This document shows, one piece after another, positions 12,901-27,900 of a stretch of 64,000 bases of DNA; position 1 is the stretch's first letter; each line of letters starts with the position of its first letter. Where the stretch lies: assembly GCA_037013685.1 (NCBI GenBank), contig CM072919.1, forward strand, positions 34,977,320 through 35,041,319, written 5' to 3'. The position numbers were made by a program, and so were the translations under genes. This DNA is from Acridotheres tristis. Taxonomy: Eukaryota; Chordata; Aves; Passeriformes; Sturnidae. Under the pieces are notes generated by a model, which was not told where the DNA came from, made no database searches, and saw only the letters and a program-made list of their open reading frames with translations.

Positions 12901-15900
12901 AGGGCTGCCTATCTTGCACTAAGGTATGAACTTGCTCAAAAACCCAAAGTGTGTTTTTAGATACTTCTTCTTTCAGCTTTGTTATTTTTTCTAACTATTT
13001 TCATTCTCCTTTTTCAGGCTTTTTCTTTAGCTCCATGTATCCACATCTAAGGAAAACCTCATGCCTCACATTACAATTTATTAGCATGTTTCGAAAAGGT
13101 ATGTTTTTAAATAATAAACCCCTTAGTCAAGCTTCAAGTTTCTCATGTAAAATTTAATTTACTTCATGATAGGTTTAAGTGTGAGAATTCTTTTGTACCT
13201 CAGTAAGGCAAAGCCCAAGTCCCATTAAATGACGTACAACCTCTTAGTTTGAAAATGCATGTTTATATGAACAAACACGGGGCAGGGTGGGCTGGGCAAG
13301 TTACTAACCTGCCTTCTTTCTGCTCTTTATTTATTAAGAGATATATTTAAAATACACTTGAAAATGAAAATAAATTTTTGTGTACTGTTACAGTTTGCTT
13401 TTAACATTGGAACAGCTGAATCCAGGGAAATCCATGGCTTCTTTATGAAACAGCTTGTAAAGGTCATTCTGCCTTCCCACCTGACTTCATCTCATTGTGC
13501 CATGAAGGAAACTAATATTCAACCAAAAATGAATGTATGTTTTATAATACAGCTTAAAATGGGTGAGTCTTTTCCTGCCATCACTGATTCAGTCATCATC
13601 CTCATGGTTCCAAGAGCTGGTGCTCTAACCCCTGTGCTGTAAATTACAGCATTGGACAGGAATGCCATGTTTTCCCCTTCAGTAGAGCTTACTGGGTTTT
13701 GACCTCAAGAGTTGAAATTCTTTTTTTTTTAAAAAGCAGCAAGACTTATGCTATCCTGGCAAATATTTTCAAGTATATCTTTCACTTTAAATTGAAGTTC
13801 CAGTCATAGGCATTTCTCTTAGCACTGAATTGAAAAGTTATGATCTATTAGTTTTTACTACTAGCTGAGAATCTGCAGTGGAAAACTTGAAACTGCAGCA
13901 GCAGTTTCAATATGAGTGATGTCCAACTAAGCAAATGTGAGTAATGTCCAACTGACTCCAACTATCTTTTAGAGTTTCTTTCCCTCAAAAAACCTGGCAT
14001 CAGACCTTGTCTGTGGAATTCAGAAATTATATAGCCCAAGAGCTGTCAGCACAACACTGATGAACATTAAGATGTTCTACAAATAAAGATTAAAAGGCTC
14101 TGAGCAGGGTGTGCTACAGAAAATTGCTTAGATCTGTGTCCAGTCAGGTCTTGAATGTATGAAGCCTCCACAACCTCTCTTGCCAACTCACTCCAGTGTT
14201 TGACAAATCTTACTTAAATACATTTCCTCTAAATTTTTTGCAGGAACCACCAATTAGACCCTGGTTCCCTCTTGTTTATTCCCTCCCATCACGTAGTACC
14301 TACATTGATAAGACCCCTCCTGAACAGTCCTAGCACCCTCAGCCCTTCCTTGTATGACAGATGTTCCAATCCCTTCATCACCTTCATGACCATGCACTGC
14401 ACTTACTACTTTATATCCACTAAATTACGGTACTGAGAAGCCCAGCACCAGACCCAAGACTCCTGATATCCACTCACCACAGCTGATAAAAGAGGCAGGA
14501 CTGACCAGCTGATGACTGTCCTCCTAATGCCACCTTGGATACTACTGCCCTTCCTTTCAAAGGTGCTCTGCGCCTGATGTTCAGCTTGGTGTCCCCAGTC
14601 ACCCTATGGTGGTTCTTCTAGCTGTTTCCAATCAAAATTCAGTCTGCACTAGTACATTGGCTTTACTTCTTCCCAGGTGTAGGATTTGGCATTTCCCTTT
14701 GCTGAACCTTAAGAGGTTCCTGTCAGCCCATTTCTCTAGCCTGTCAAGGTGCCTCTGAGTGGCAGCAGACCCACCTATCACATTAAGCACTTCTCACAGA
14801 TTTCTGTTGTGTCCTTCCCTTGCTGAGATGCCACTTTGTCCCACTGGCCAGATCATTGATGAAGATGTTAAATAGTTCTGGCTTGAGTCAAGCCCTGTGG
14901 TTGATCACAGTAGCCTTCAGGGGGACTTTGTGCTGCTGATCACATTCACACGACCCCAGCAGCTGAGCCACTTTTCAGTCCATCTCACTGTCCAGTTACC
15001 TAGCCCAAAATGCAAACAGAATGGCTGAAGCACCACATGAGCAACATGGACAAAGGACGTAGGACTTCCTCTAGTTGTCTGAAAAGCTACAAATTCCATA
15101 CAATCCAACTGTCTGAACTAGATGCCCATACAATATTGCCCATCTTGGTCTGTCCACTAATCCTGACCCAGAAGTTCTTAAGTATTGCATCACCCACTCC
15201 CAGGCACAGCTACATGCCTGTCACCACTCTCTCACATCTATTTTCCCTCATCACACTCACAATTTACAATCTTAGAATTGTAGAATTATTCAGGCTTGAA
15301 GGTTGCTTTCAAGATCATCTCTTGATCTTCAGCTTTGTTAATGGAGACATCTTTTGCTAGATCACTGCTCATTATTGGTTCCCAATTAGACATTAAGCCA
15401 CTGACTTTCCAGACATGCAGCCAGTTTCTTATTCATTACAGAGTCCAATGGTCAAACCATATCACTCTGACAACAGCAGCAGGAATGTTCAGGGAGGCCT
15501 TACCCAAACCCTTACAGAAGTCTAAGTAGATGACATCTTTTGTCCACTCATGCATTTACTCCATCATAGAAGGACACTAAATTAGCCAGGCACAATTTGC
15601 CTATGGCAAAGTAGTGTCAGTTGTTTCCAATAACCTTTTTGTCTTCCACGTATTTTGATATGCCTTCCAGGAAGATCTGTTTTGTGATCTTACCAAGCAC
15701 AGAGGTGAGGCTGACTGGTTAAGCAGTTCCCAGGATCCTCCTTTTTCCCTTTTTTAAAAAAAAGGCATCCTTCTTGAACATGAATCAGATTACTGAATAT
15801 AATTACCTTGCAGAGAAGTTATCTCTTTCTAGGGGAATCCTGACAGATGTGTATGTGCCTGTAGTGGGGTAGTATTTATCTTCACTTAAAAGTCATGCAA

Positions 15901-18900
15901 AACAAATGGCAATTCATGCATGCTCTTAAGTTACATATATTAGTCACTGAGTTAGTGACATTGTTTTTTCTAAGCCTGAACTACCCACATCAATCAAACA
16001 ACACTAAACAAACAGAACTACTGTTTCCCTGCCAGTCTTAACTGAACAGACCAAAGCATTATATATAGCCTTGCACATCTAGGGCACCCTAAGAAAAACA
16101 AGATTTCTCTAAGAAGTCTACAGAAACACTGGAAATTGACATTAAGACTGTAAAAAAAGCTACCATGACTTGGACCTCGATTTGCACCATAATATTGAGA
16201 CTTTCTGTTACTGAAAGGAGAGAAAGTCTTTGTGGATGCTTTGCCTCCCGAACTCTTTCCAGTAAGACAGCATCTCTAATAAGTTTGCAGTCACAAACAA
16301 GCAGCATAAAAAATTCTCACATTTGTATCCTCAGCTATTTTAACTTTCATTTCTCAGATGAAAGCTGTAAGTTGAAATTAAGCTGTTCCCAGACAAAAAA
16401 TTAAATGAAAATGAAGATATAAACCAGAAGCTAGTAGAAACTCCAGTCTGTTTCACCAGTGATTGCAGAAATACTGTAGGTGGAGTTTTATGATGGTATT
16501 TTCAGCAACACAGTCATATCCTGAAGCCCCTCAAAAGGCAAGTTCCTCACTTGACACAACTGGGTTAAGTGAAGAAATCTGTGCAGAAAAAAAATGTCAG
16601 AAGAGCTGGAGTATGAGTCCAGCTATAGGCATGTTGCTGCAACAAGTGAAATTTGTTCTGTTGAGATTCCTGGACAAGGTTTAATTATGATTAGAAGCTG
16701 TGATGTTGAAAGATAATTGATTCTTGACCTAGAATGATCATTTTGCTAAAATTTATGTTGCTATCCACTTTAATTATTCCTAGCTGTAAAACAATTCTGC
16801 ATTCTCATCTAGTTGTTTTAGTAATTCAACAGATCATAAATCAATTTACAAGCTTTACGGTCATTTTAAGACAACATCTTCTAATGTCAATGGTAAAATA
16901 TTCTCCTTCACCATTTGACTCAATTTTTTTCACAAAATTATCATACTAACTTCATTATTTATACTGCAATGGGTATCTTGCTTCCTAATGAAATACCACA
17001 TTTTGCTAGGTTTCGTTTATTTTTTCTACTTGTTTTTTAATCTTTCCTCCAATACACACATACACACATTTTTAACAAGCAGTTCTCTAGGTTCTCATTC
17101 CAAGTAAATACGTAAAAATGAAATGAAAAGGTAACTTACCCTGAATTATATCTCAGCTTTAATTGAAGCATCTTTTTATTTAAACTAAAAAATTCAGTCC
17201 ATTGTGTTAACTCTCCAAATAGCTCAGAGTCACTGCCCTACATATGACACCTCACAAAGAGCAGTTATGAAACCACTGAGATTCAACTACTGGCAGTTTT
17301 ACTTTAATCTTACTCCATCACTATTTTTGCTCTTTCTCCAACCAGGAATATTAGCAGTCATTTAAAAAAATCTGTATTCAGAAGGAGTATATCAAAATAG
17401 GTTGCAGTAAAGATTGAATTCGGTACAACTGTTCTGAATACTGATCTCAAAAGTGCAATGCCATACTATGGAATTTAAAAGTCCAAACTGTTTCATAAAC
17501 AATCTCCTTTTAGTATATCTGTAACATTTTTTCAGCTAATTTACCTTTTTCATATGCAGGTGTATTCTCTTGCAGCAATCTGCTAAGCTGGAACCCATTC
17601 AAGTGCACAAAACGTAGCTGTTCTCTCATTGTCTTGCCTCCAACAACTGGCAATATAAGGTTCCCAACACTGTTTCTTGAAATTGGTAGGCCAAGACCTA
17701 CTGCCAGTGTGCTAGCTAAATCTGTTTGCTGCACATGTTCAGGTTGGGCTAGAGGAGCTAGAATGAGAAAAAAAAAATAGAGAGAGGAAAAGAAGTATTT
17801 CAATAACAAGCCCGTTCTATTTCTCCAGAGACAGCTGGCACCTTATTAGTTTCAAAATTGTTTCATTGGTGTTAGATCAGCTATTTTAAGTGGTCTGCAG
17901 AGAGCTGACTGATCTTTTTCAGCTGCTATCCTCTGCTGCTGTAAATCCAATATTTATTAAATTCTTAGGCAGCACCACTCTTCAATTCTAACAACTACTG
18001 TAAACACAACATGAATGTTATACAAGTACAAGTAAGAAAACAGATGGTCCAGGACATCACCGTAATATTAAGTTGCAGCCTACATCCTAAGAGGGTTTCA
18101 TAACTTTTACATTAGAAATAATAGAAAGCACTACAGTAGGCTAATTTAATACATAAATAAGGAATGAGAATCTAAAATAATGTTGACAGCATTCCAGAAG
18201 CTTCTCGATATAATGACAAAAGCTCAAGATTTAATTAATATCAGGTTGCTAGGCAAACAGAATTAGACATCAGGTAAAGAATTTAAGGCTCAAAATCCAC
18301 GGCTATATACAGGCAAACCCAGTGATTTTTAAAGGATCCTGTGTAAGATTCCATTAACTTATTTCAGTTATCAGAATTAGCCTTCAGTCCCACAGAAATC
18401 GACAGACATGAATGATTTTATTAACATAAGTAACCTTCTGTTTAAGATTGTTTTGCCAATTTTCTTTTCCTGCTGAGAAGAAAAATTCTTTTATTTCTTT
18501 TCTTGCTGAACTAGTTAGGCAACAGTGTTTTTCTACTAAGCTTTTATTTTATCCTCTTTGTAACTTCAGGCATTGAGTGTTTTCGACTTAAACACAGTAT
18601 AGAAAGAATTCTACATAGTCTTTATTCCTCTCAAGGCTCCTTTTAAGGGCATTAAAATTCCCCTCATTTCTCATCCAGTTTCGATTAATCCCATACTTGT
18701 ACGGAATGCCATCTATAATCCATAAAGCCTCTTTGCATGGGTGCCTGTATGTCAGCAGTTTTCAGATTTTATCTTCAAAGGCAAGTTCTTAACTGGTTAA
18801 AAAAAGCCAAGCTACCAAACACATTTAGCCAATCATGGATGACACATCTCTGTAGAAGGCTATACAAGTAATACCCTGACAGCATACTAAACGCAAAAAG

Positions 18901-21900
18901 CCCACAGGATTACTATTTTGAGGTCTACCAAATTAACCACAGTACATTTTGTTTACAGTAGGATCATCAAGGAGCAGTCACTAGAATCCTGATTACTGTA
19001 CCAATGAAAAGTAAACGGCTGGATATTTACAAAGGCATTAGAAATCATGAACTCTATCCCAAAAGACAGGTAAATAGATAGATTTCACTGTATTGTATAT
19101 GCTCATTCAGTTTAAACCTCATAGAAACTAATTCCAACGAGCAGGAGACTGCACTTACAGAATCTATACTCTTGTGGCCTGGCTGTCAACACATGCTAGT
19201 GAAATTTAAGAAATAAAAATAAAACCAAGAGCTTTGATCTACTCTTGACTTTGTTTTGTTTACAGATCTGAGAAGAGGTCAATGACTCCTCAAGCAGTGC
19301 TTTCTACTGCAGCTCGATAACAACTTCACAAACAACAGGAAAATCTACCTCCACTGAGCTGCAGGAGCCTCCAGCAAGATAAATAAATCAAGGTTCTTCA
19401 CACAGGTTTTGGAAGAAAATAAATCAGATGGAAACGAGCAAGTGGCAGAATGAAAGGCAAAGCATGTACTATTTTGGAGAAAATATTCACTCCTGGTACT
19501 ATATTCCGCCAATTAACTAAGGCAAGGAGTTTATTGAAGCACAACTCTACAAAGTAGACTGAAGATTCTCTACCACTCCATTTCTTTATTGCCTCCTGCC
19601 TTTAACAATCTGACTTTTATTTTTTATTATTATCTACAAGTAGAAAATCAGTTTCAGAAACATGTAGATTCACATCAATAATATAAAATTAACCAGCCCA
19701 TACAGTAAACACACTCATGGTCCATATTCCATCCTTAAGCTTCAGTAATAAACAGTCATATTGTCAGTGGCATCATATCTCACACTTTCACAAGGGTCAG
19801 ATTGATTTAATGTTAAAAAATAATCCTATTTCTAATATAATTATTTTCTATTATTTTCTATATGTCTCTAGTTGTCCAAAGGCTTTTTTCCTCCTTCTGG
19901 TTAACTCTATGTGAGAAATTGTCATTCATTCCTCTATCCTAGCTGTCTCAGAGAGAAGAATGGAGGCCAAGTAAATATTCTGGCCGTGAAAGACAAAATT
20001 TAAGCCCACTCCAAACAGGATTTTGCATCTACACCTATTCATTACCTGACAACAGATCTCATTAGCTCTCAACACTCAGATAGGACACTGCTGTAAAAGA
20101 TTACCATCTCAGAAAAATACAATTCTCTCAGTGGTTACAACTTGATTCATGCTTTCACCAAGATATGGATGCTAACTTTGGCTGAAATTAGAGTTTTGAA
20201 TCACATGGAATGGGCTTTCCCAAGTAGCCGTAAAACAAACCAAAGCATTTTTCAACAAGAATTCTAGAATAATATAAATTAGAGTTGCCAGTGTGTTTTT
20301 GTCCTGGTTTCAACTGGGACAGAGTTAATTTTCTTCCTAGTATCTGGTACAGGGGCTGTGTTTTGGATTCAGAATAAGAATAATGTTGATAACATACTGG
20401 TGGTTAAATCAAGAACTTTTCCACTTCCTGTGCTCTGCCAGTGAGCATGAGAAGCTGGGAGAGAACGCAGTTGGAGCAGCTGATCTGAACTGGTCGAAGG
20501 AATAGTCCACACCATAGAGCATCATAACCAGTACACAAATTGGAGATAGTTGACTGGGGACTGTGGATTGTTGCTTGAAGGCGGGCTGGGCACAAATCAG
20601 CAGATGGCGAGCAATTGTATTGTGCATTATATGTTTCTCTTGGATTTTACTCCTCTCCCTCTCCTAGGTTTTATTCCTCTCTCTCTCCCGTTTCTATTAC
20701 AATAATAATTTCTTTAATGTACATATAATGATTATTGCTGCTCTTGTCACAGTTATATACAGTAGTAGTGCTCCCATCCTAATAGAGTACACTATGCACC
20801 ATTACCTACAGAAGCGTTATACCACGTAGCCACTCACTCACTCACACCCCTCATCCTGACGGGGAGGAGAAAGAAAAGGTAAATCTCATGGGTTGAGACT
20901 AGAACTGTTTAATAACTGAAACAAAATTAAATATTATATGAATAAAAGTAATGAAAAGGAGACAGGGAGAACAATAAAACCCAAGAGAAAAGAGTGATTC
21001 ACAATGAAATTTGTCACCACCTGCTGACCAGTCCATCCCCAAGCAGTGACTGGCAGCCCCAGTTTATATACCAGGGATGATGTTCCATGGTATGGAATAT
21101 CCCTTTGGCCAGTTCAGGTTAACCGTCCTTGCTATGCTCCTTAATGGCTCTTTTTGCACCTGCTCATTAGAAGAGCATGGGAAACAGAAAAGTCCTTGAT
21201 TCAGAGTAACACGAAAACACCAGTGTGTTATCAACATTATTCTTATACTGAATCCAAAAAACAGTGCTGTACGAGCTACTAAGACCAAAAATAACTCTAT
21301 GGCATCTGAAACTAAAACAGCTCTAAAAACAGTAATGCTTCTTTAATCCTCACCACTTCTCTTCTCAAAAGCAGAGCTGATAAACAGCAGTGGTGTGTGC
21401 ACTTCTCCTTCTGAAGAACCACCATGACTGCCTGTTTCAGACATCCCATGATCCCCACAAACAACTAACAAATTGGGCAGAGAAGCTTCCTCCTGCAAAT
21501 TACAGAAAAAAAATCTAAGTTACCATACAAACACAATTAATTTATATAATTTCACTATCTCCATCATTTTCAAACATGAATATGTTTCAAAATTAACTTC
21601 GTTTTTGAAGCTTGTTCACCCAGATAACAAGAGATGGCTGCAGTTAAGTGTAACTCAGTAAGAATAATTTTTAAAAGTTAAGGCACATTCATATCTAACA
21701 CACTTATCAGTATCTCAGCAAAAATACAGCACTAAAAAAGCTTTTTTAAAAAAACCCTGAATTTACAGAGTTACAAGAAACTCTCTGGAAGATTAAATAA
21801 AGGCTATCACATCATGAGAAGAAAATCAGGAGTCCCAGAAGGGCATCATTAACACAGAAATATTCCCTCTCTTCATTTCTTCAGCTTCACTAAGTTCTAA

Positions 21901-24900
21901 TATGCATGCTGAATTACTAATATTGTAAATATTAACAAACTATCAATTCAATATGAAAAAATAATCCTATTTATAATAGTCTCTAGTTTCCCAAGGGCTT
22001 TAGGGGTTGAAATCTGACAGTCAATGAAGACTGATTATTAATGATTGTTGAAGAATGATGTTGAATGATGTGTATGTTTCTGAATAAAGAGAAGCAAAAA
22101 CTTAAGTGAGGCTTGCTCAAGAATTTTGAGCTAACAAATCAAAGTAGCAGAAAATTAAAAGTCATTCAACAACAAAGCACCTTTTTATCATCTCTAGTTA
22201 TTGCCAGTACCTATTCTACGCAAAAAATAAAGTGCTTTTATTATGTCTGTATTCTAAAATGGAGATAGAGGCTTGAATATAAATGGCAAAAGCAAAGATG
22301 CTAAAAACAGCAGCAAAACAACTGTAACATTCATAGAACTTCCACACACAGGATTTAACCTCTCTTTTCGTGCAATAGTATCCACTTGACTAAAAACACT
22401 ATTGAAACTTCATGATCAGTATTCAGCTATACTGAATAGTAGTAGCCAAAAATAAACAATAAATAAAGGTTCAGACCACCTAGAACTGGGACTTGGTATC
22501 TCAGCAACCAGACTGCTTAGGTAAAGTGACAACCAGTATTTACAAATCTAAAAACAGATTCAGATTCATTAAAAATCGCAGATTAAGATCACCACTTCCA
22601 TTTGAACTTATCAAATATCTGAGAATTAGGTACACCTTCATAATTCTGGACATCATTATACAAGCTACACATTACACACGCTACACATGCCCATTACTCC
22701 TTCTGCAGAATTTCATTACTAGAAAGCACACCAACAACCATTTTAATTCACAAGTGATGAGAGAATTTTGGCAGGCATTCCTCTCCTCTTCCTGCACACC
22801 AAGAGGGTGTTATTTCCCACAGCTGCCTAGGAGAGGCTGTTAACAGATGTTACTAAGGTCAGTCACCAAATCTTTTTAAATGCTTAAAACAGTGGGAAAT
22901 GGCCCAGGAAGGCAAAGAACAGAACACACACTTTAGTCTATGAATAAAGAGGCTACCAACAATAACCAGCAAGCATTTTAATATCAGTCCACAACTAACA
23001 GATACTGACCCAAGAGGAAGCTGTATTACCTTTGAAAGAAGGGAAATGTGGATCTTCTTCAGTATGTTATCCATCTCACGAAGTTTTGGGCCCACTAATG
23101 GGCTGTTTGGCCCAGTCATATGACCAATATGGTCCAAACCCAGGTAATGTAGTATTAGGAGATCCCAGTCTTCTCTCTTTAACACTCTATCCAAATGTCT
23201 GGTAACATTATCATCAACCTCAAAGACAAGGAAAATAACTACAAGGTTTAAAAAATCCCTCTTGTAAAAAGCACTAAAAAATTAACCACATTACCCATGA
23301 AAATTCCATAGAAGTTGATGAGGTTATAGTCACTCGCAATGTTAATAAGAAAAAAAAATTGATTAGTTCAATGTCAAGCAGTCAAATATATTTGTCTTAC
23401 AAAATAACATTCTTCACCCCATTTAATCTTTCCTGGTAAGGACACATCAGATTACATACAGACAAGGCAAATGAGTTGCCAAGCTTCCACAGAAACTTTT
23501 AGAAACTGCTTCAAGAACTTTTTAGTCACTTTCACCCTTCACACTCCAGATTATCACTTCACATGTGATACATTAAGTATCATAAGTACAACAAAAAAAT
23601 CTCAGTTTAGTGACAGGAAGCTCAGGGATAAAACTAACCTTGATCTTTCAACTCCATTTGTGCTAGTGTGCAAACACAAGAAGACTGTACTTGCTATGAG
23701 TAAAAGAACTGACAACATAGTGAGAAAGAAAAACTATTTGAATAGTGCTATTTGAGGCTTAATTCACCTGTTTTCCTACTTAGGTTGACAATACAATTTT
23801 AGTTGCATATATTCTCTTCAGTTATTAAAAATCCCTACAATATCTCCCACGTGATACTACTCTGTTGAGACTATATATAACTACCAAAACACTATAAAAA
23901 GCTGTGTGTTTAATAGACTATATTTAGACAGCATAAGGACTGCATAAAGAGCTTGAGAGCCACATTACCACAGATCCAGTAGAACATCTCTACTTTTTAC
24001 TCCAGGTTGAAGCTTTTGCAAGTCTTATCAGAATAACAATTAAACATCTCCTTCAATTCACTTCAGACCTTTCTAACTTCCTCAAATAATAAAGTACTTC
24101 AGTCAGTAGCAGCGGGTCAATGGCTTTTACAAATCATAAAGGTTAAAAAATGAAATAAATTTGCCAAAGCATCTAGTCTTCTAATGTGCCCAGAGCAAGA
24201 ATTTTCAGAATTTGTTTCACTAACTCTCTATGCTCCCTATTTGACAACATAAAGAAACACTGCTCCCATTGTAATTACAAAAGTTATGCAATACTATAAA
24301 AGTATATCTCTAAGAGACCAAGCTAATATATTAATGGACCTCTTGAAGATTGCACTAATAACATCCAATAAAAAACTGAAAATGTGAGAATTTTCAAACA
24401 AAGCAACTAGTCTAACTTCCCACTACAAGTTTTACGAGAAAATGGTATGTTTAGGGAAGTTATAGAGTGATAAATTGATGATTACCGTATCATCCCAACA
24501 CTTTTTACAGCATATGCATGAGGGATTGAAATGCTTAGTTTTACAGTGCCCACACCAAAAAGATATACAAATTCAATTTCTATTTAATTGCCAGGTAATA
24601 TTTCAGAACAAGGGTAGCTTTAATCACTCAGTCTCAGAAACTGACACAGTTTGCACTCACTTTATTTAACTTGGGATCATTTAAAGCCTCTCACCTCTGT
24701 AAAATCTGACACAAAAAATGATGTTGTTCCATCATATTCCACAAAGTGCTTTGGGAACAATTTGACCCAAGTATCATCACCATAAAATATTATTCTTTTC
24801 CCAGCTGTTTTTGCCTGCCATATCAGATTGTCATCCAACAGAGCTGGAGAATTGAGGTTCACAACAACATCGATGAAACCAGGTATGCTACCTGTCATCA

Positions 24901-27900
24901 AAGCCTAAGGAAACAAGAAAAGAGACACATTAAACAAGAAACTTCCAGTGCTCAGAAGACAGTAGCAAGGTAAATGGGAGGAAGCAATAAGCCAGCTGGC
25001 AGACAAATTATATTTTTGGTAAGGAAACCTAACAAAGTAAAAGAACACAAGCTGTCTTGCCACATAACCTCATCTGCCACAACATAGTGCTAGCTGATGT
25101 TAGAGATAACAGCTTTACAGAAGGTAAAAATATTACTGTCTAAATTAAAGGACAGAAAAAAGACTTGATAACTATGACAGTTGACGTTTGTTTCATTTAC
25201 TGGTCATTAAAGCACCAAAAGAAAATTCTGGTGTAAGTAAACTGACTCAACATTAACAACGACAGTACCTTCAAAACAGTAAGAAAGAAACTTCCAGAAA
25301 AAGCAATTAAGTCCTCCTATAAAGAGTTACCAGACTATCTCCACCTCACTCTCTCACTAGCCTGCTAGATGACCTACCAATGATCACTCCCTCAGCTTCT
25401 TCAATGCAGAGATGTTACTCAGATCTACCACTCACAAGCCTGGATGATCAAGCATTTCGATGACACCATCACAATTCATCTTTTAATCACCTGGAACTTG
25501 GCATAAGTTCCTTTTTAAGCTCTTCAGAGACATGTCCGACAAAACAATTTTATACTAAACTGGATTTTCTCTTAGAAGTTACATGAACACAGAGAAATAC
25601 AATAAAAATGTTCCTAGATAGAAGACAACTAAGACACTACCGCCTTCCCATGATTACAAATATAAAGGCTATGTCAATCATTCAAGTCTGCGCTGGGGCC
25701 TTATCTGGCCTCAACCTCTTGTCCATGGCAAATCGGGACTCTCTCACATGCACTACACAGCAAAGAGACATTCAGCCATAGATTGCACTAACGCTACAAA
25801 CATGTCCTTTATGCTAACTCCAACCATACCAAACAACTCATACTTCAAAAGCTTCTCCAACAAAACGACAGAAAAAAATCCTACTTACCTTAATTCGAGG
25901 CATAGTCACAGTGGGTGGCTTGGCTTCTGCAATGAAACTGTAGGAAGTCCCTTTTTCAACAACTTGAGTAGTATATGGCATGAACTGTTTACCTTTGGAT
26001 CCAAACACGAAGTCATCTCTCAAAGCATCTATGAGCACAATGACAACTTTTTTGAAAAGCGGTGGAGGAATCTTGGTCCAATTAGAAACCATTCCTAAGC
26101 AACAAAAACAGAGCATATAAAAGTCATCAACAAATTTTACTGAAGACTAGACAGAAGTTAAAGGACTTCACCACATAAATGAGTGCTTTCAACTTCTTTA
26201 TTAATTCTACACCCAGAAATGCTGCCAACAGCAAACCTGAGAGTTTTCAAGCCGTCCAGCAGAAGAGTAATACAAAAACAGTTCCAATACCACTCTAGGA
26301 AGTAAAACAAGATGTGAATGGAATGTGTGACATGAATTTGGGAAAACTAAGGAAAAGCTTTGAAATGGAGAGTGTTCAAAGTAATAAGAATGAATAACTG
26401 CTACTTTCTCTCTTTTTACTTCAGTAAAGTTAACTAATTGTATCTGATAAACGACTTATGTTAGAAAAAACACAACATTCACCTGTGCTAATACGCAATT
26501 TTGCACATCACACCATAAACAATGCCTCTTTATGAAAACTCACCATAAAATTACAAAGAAAGAGACAATTTCACTGGAACTTGTATGAAATAGATTTGTG
26601 CACATTCCCTCCCTTCAAGGTAGAAGGCTGCATGATACGCTAGTTCAGTGATGGCAGCTGCAGGGCCAAAATCCAATTCCAGAATTCCGGGAACAGGGTA
26701 TATAGGTGGGTACAGAAAAATGCTGCTATGCATCAAGTAGTAGGCAATTGCATGCCTTCAAGCCACCTCTTTCTCTTGCATGGACTTAATTCTGGCCACA
26801 GCAACTCTTCATCTTCACTGAACTTGGTCCACATGGTGACATTCAGGTATTACAGCAGCATTTTTGCCCCAACCTCTATAGGTTTCATTTCTCTATCAGG
26901 AAAAAACACATAAGGGCAAAATGGAAGCAGAATGTATCCTACTCAACAGGCCTCTACCCAGACATCTTTGTGTTGAATCAACTGCTCGGAACATGTGTTA
27001 TAAAGTCAAGGGTTTTACTGTCCTTTAGAATAAAGGCTTTTTCTGCGCAAGTTGTTGGCAATTCAGAATTGTTGCAGATAGCGGTGTGCCTAACACAACA
27101 ACATCAAAAACAACCTCAGAAATTGTATTTTGGGGTACAGAGATAAGCATCAACAAACTGACACTCACAGACTGGTTACTGATTTTCCTAGATGAGGAAA
27201 TGGCAGAGGAGGGCACAGCGGGAAGAAGGAAATCTCAACAACAAAATGCTAACTGCAAGCAATCCTGATTAAACTGATAACGTTGTTTTTCCAGGACTTG
27301 AACTATCAACTTAGCAAGCATGCTTTGGCTCTCCAAGAAAAACAGGAAGGCACCACTGGGCGTTCTGTTACTTACATCTTTCCCCTATCCACTTGCTTAG
27401 TGAAAGAAAGCTTGCTGGACACCAAAAAAGCTCAGATCGCAAACACATACACCCTACTCCTAACTTCCTCCTGCAGTGTGATTTATCAGAAAGTCAAACT
27501 GTTGCGAAGTTCAAATTAATTTGGAGTCATTGACAAGGCATGTGAAAATATTTACTGTAAGACAGCTACAAGCAACACATTGTCCAAGTCCTGCAATGCA
27601 GCATGCTTATTTATCTCTACCAGGGTTATTTAGAAAAGAGTTACTTTAATGACCCTGAACTTCTGTGAAGAAAATTACAGATTCTCCACCAAGAATTTAT
27701 TACAATAATATGCTGCAAGCATTCAGTATCACAGCCTTCTCACAGCCAAGACAGAATGCACTCGGGGCAGTCAAGACTCACAGAGTGAAACAGTCAGGAG
27801 TTACAGAAGCACTGGAGGAAATGCGCCTTTTTGGAAAGTCCTGTTCTTTTCAGAATAGTCCAAAGTAGGTTGAAACCCTTCTGCATCACGGTTTAGTAGT

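Larger units (their letters stand above)
9556..17544 (-). other. PIGG intron 6
   Basis: This is the longest complete intron in the window (8.0 kb). It holds an opposite-strand CR1 fragment at about 10080-11045 and same-strand CR1 fragments at about 14080-15770. The segments 11046-14079 and 15771-17544 are AT-rich and show nothing recognisable. Confidence 0.85.
17758..21353 (-). other. PIGG intron 5
   Basis: A 3.6 kb intron. Its 5' third on the gene strand (about 20300-21320) is taken up by two LTRs in opposite orientation. The remainder, 17758-20299, is AT-rich with nothing recognised. Confidence 0.85.

Noticed and set aside
20404..20627. Two minus-strand frames of 63 and 72 codons
   Set aside because: They run antisense through the LTR at 20300-20760, and the same strand of an LTR is not expected to encode protein.
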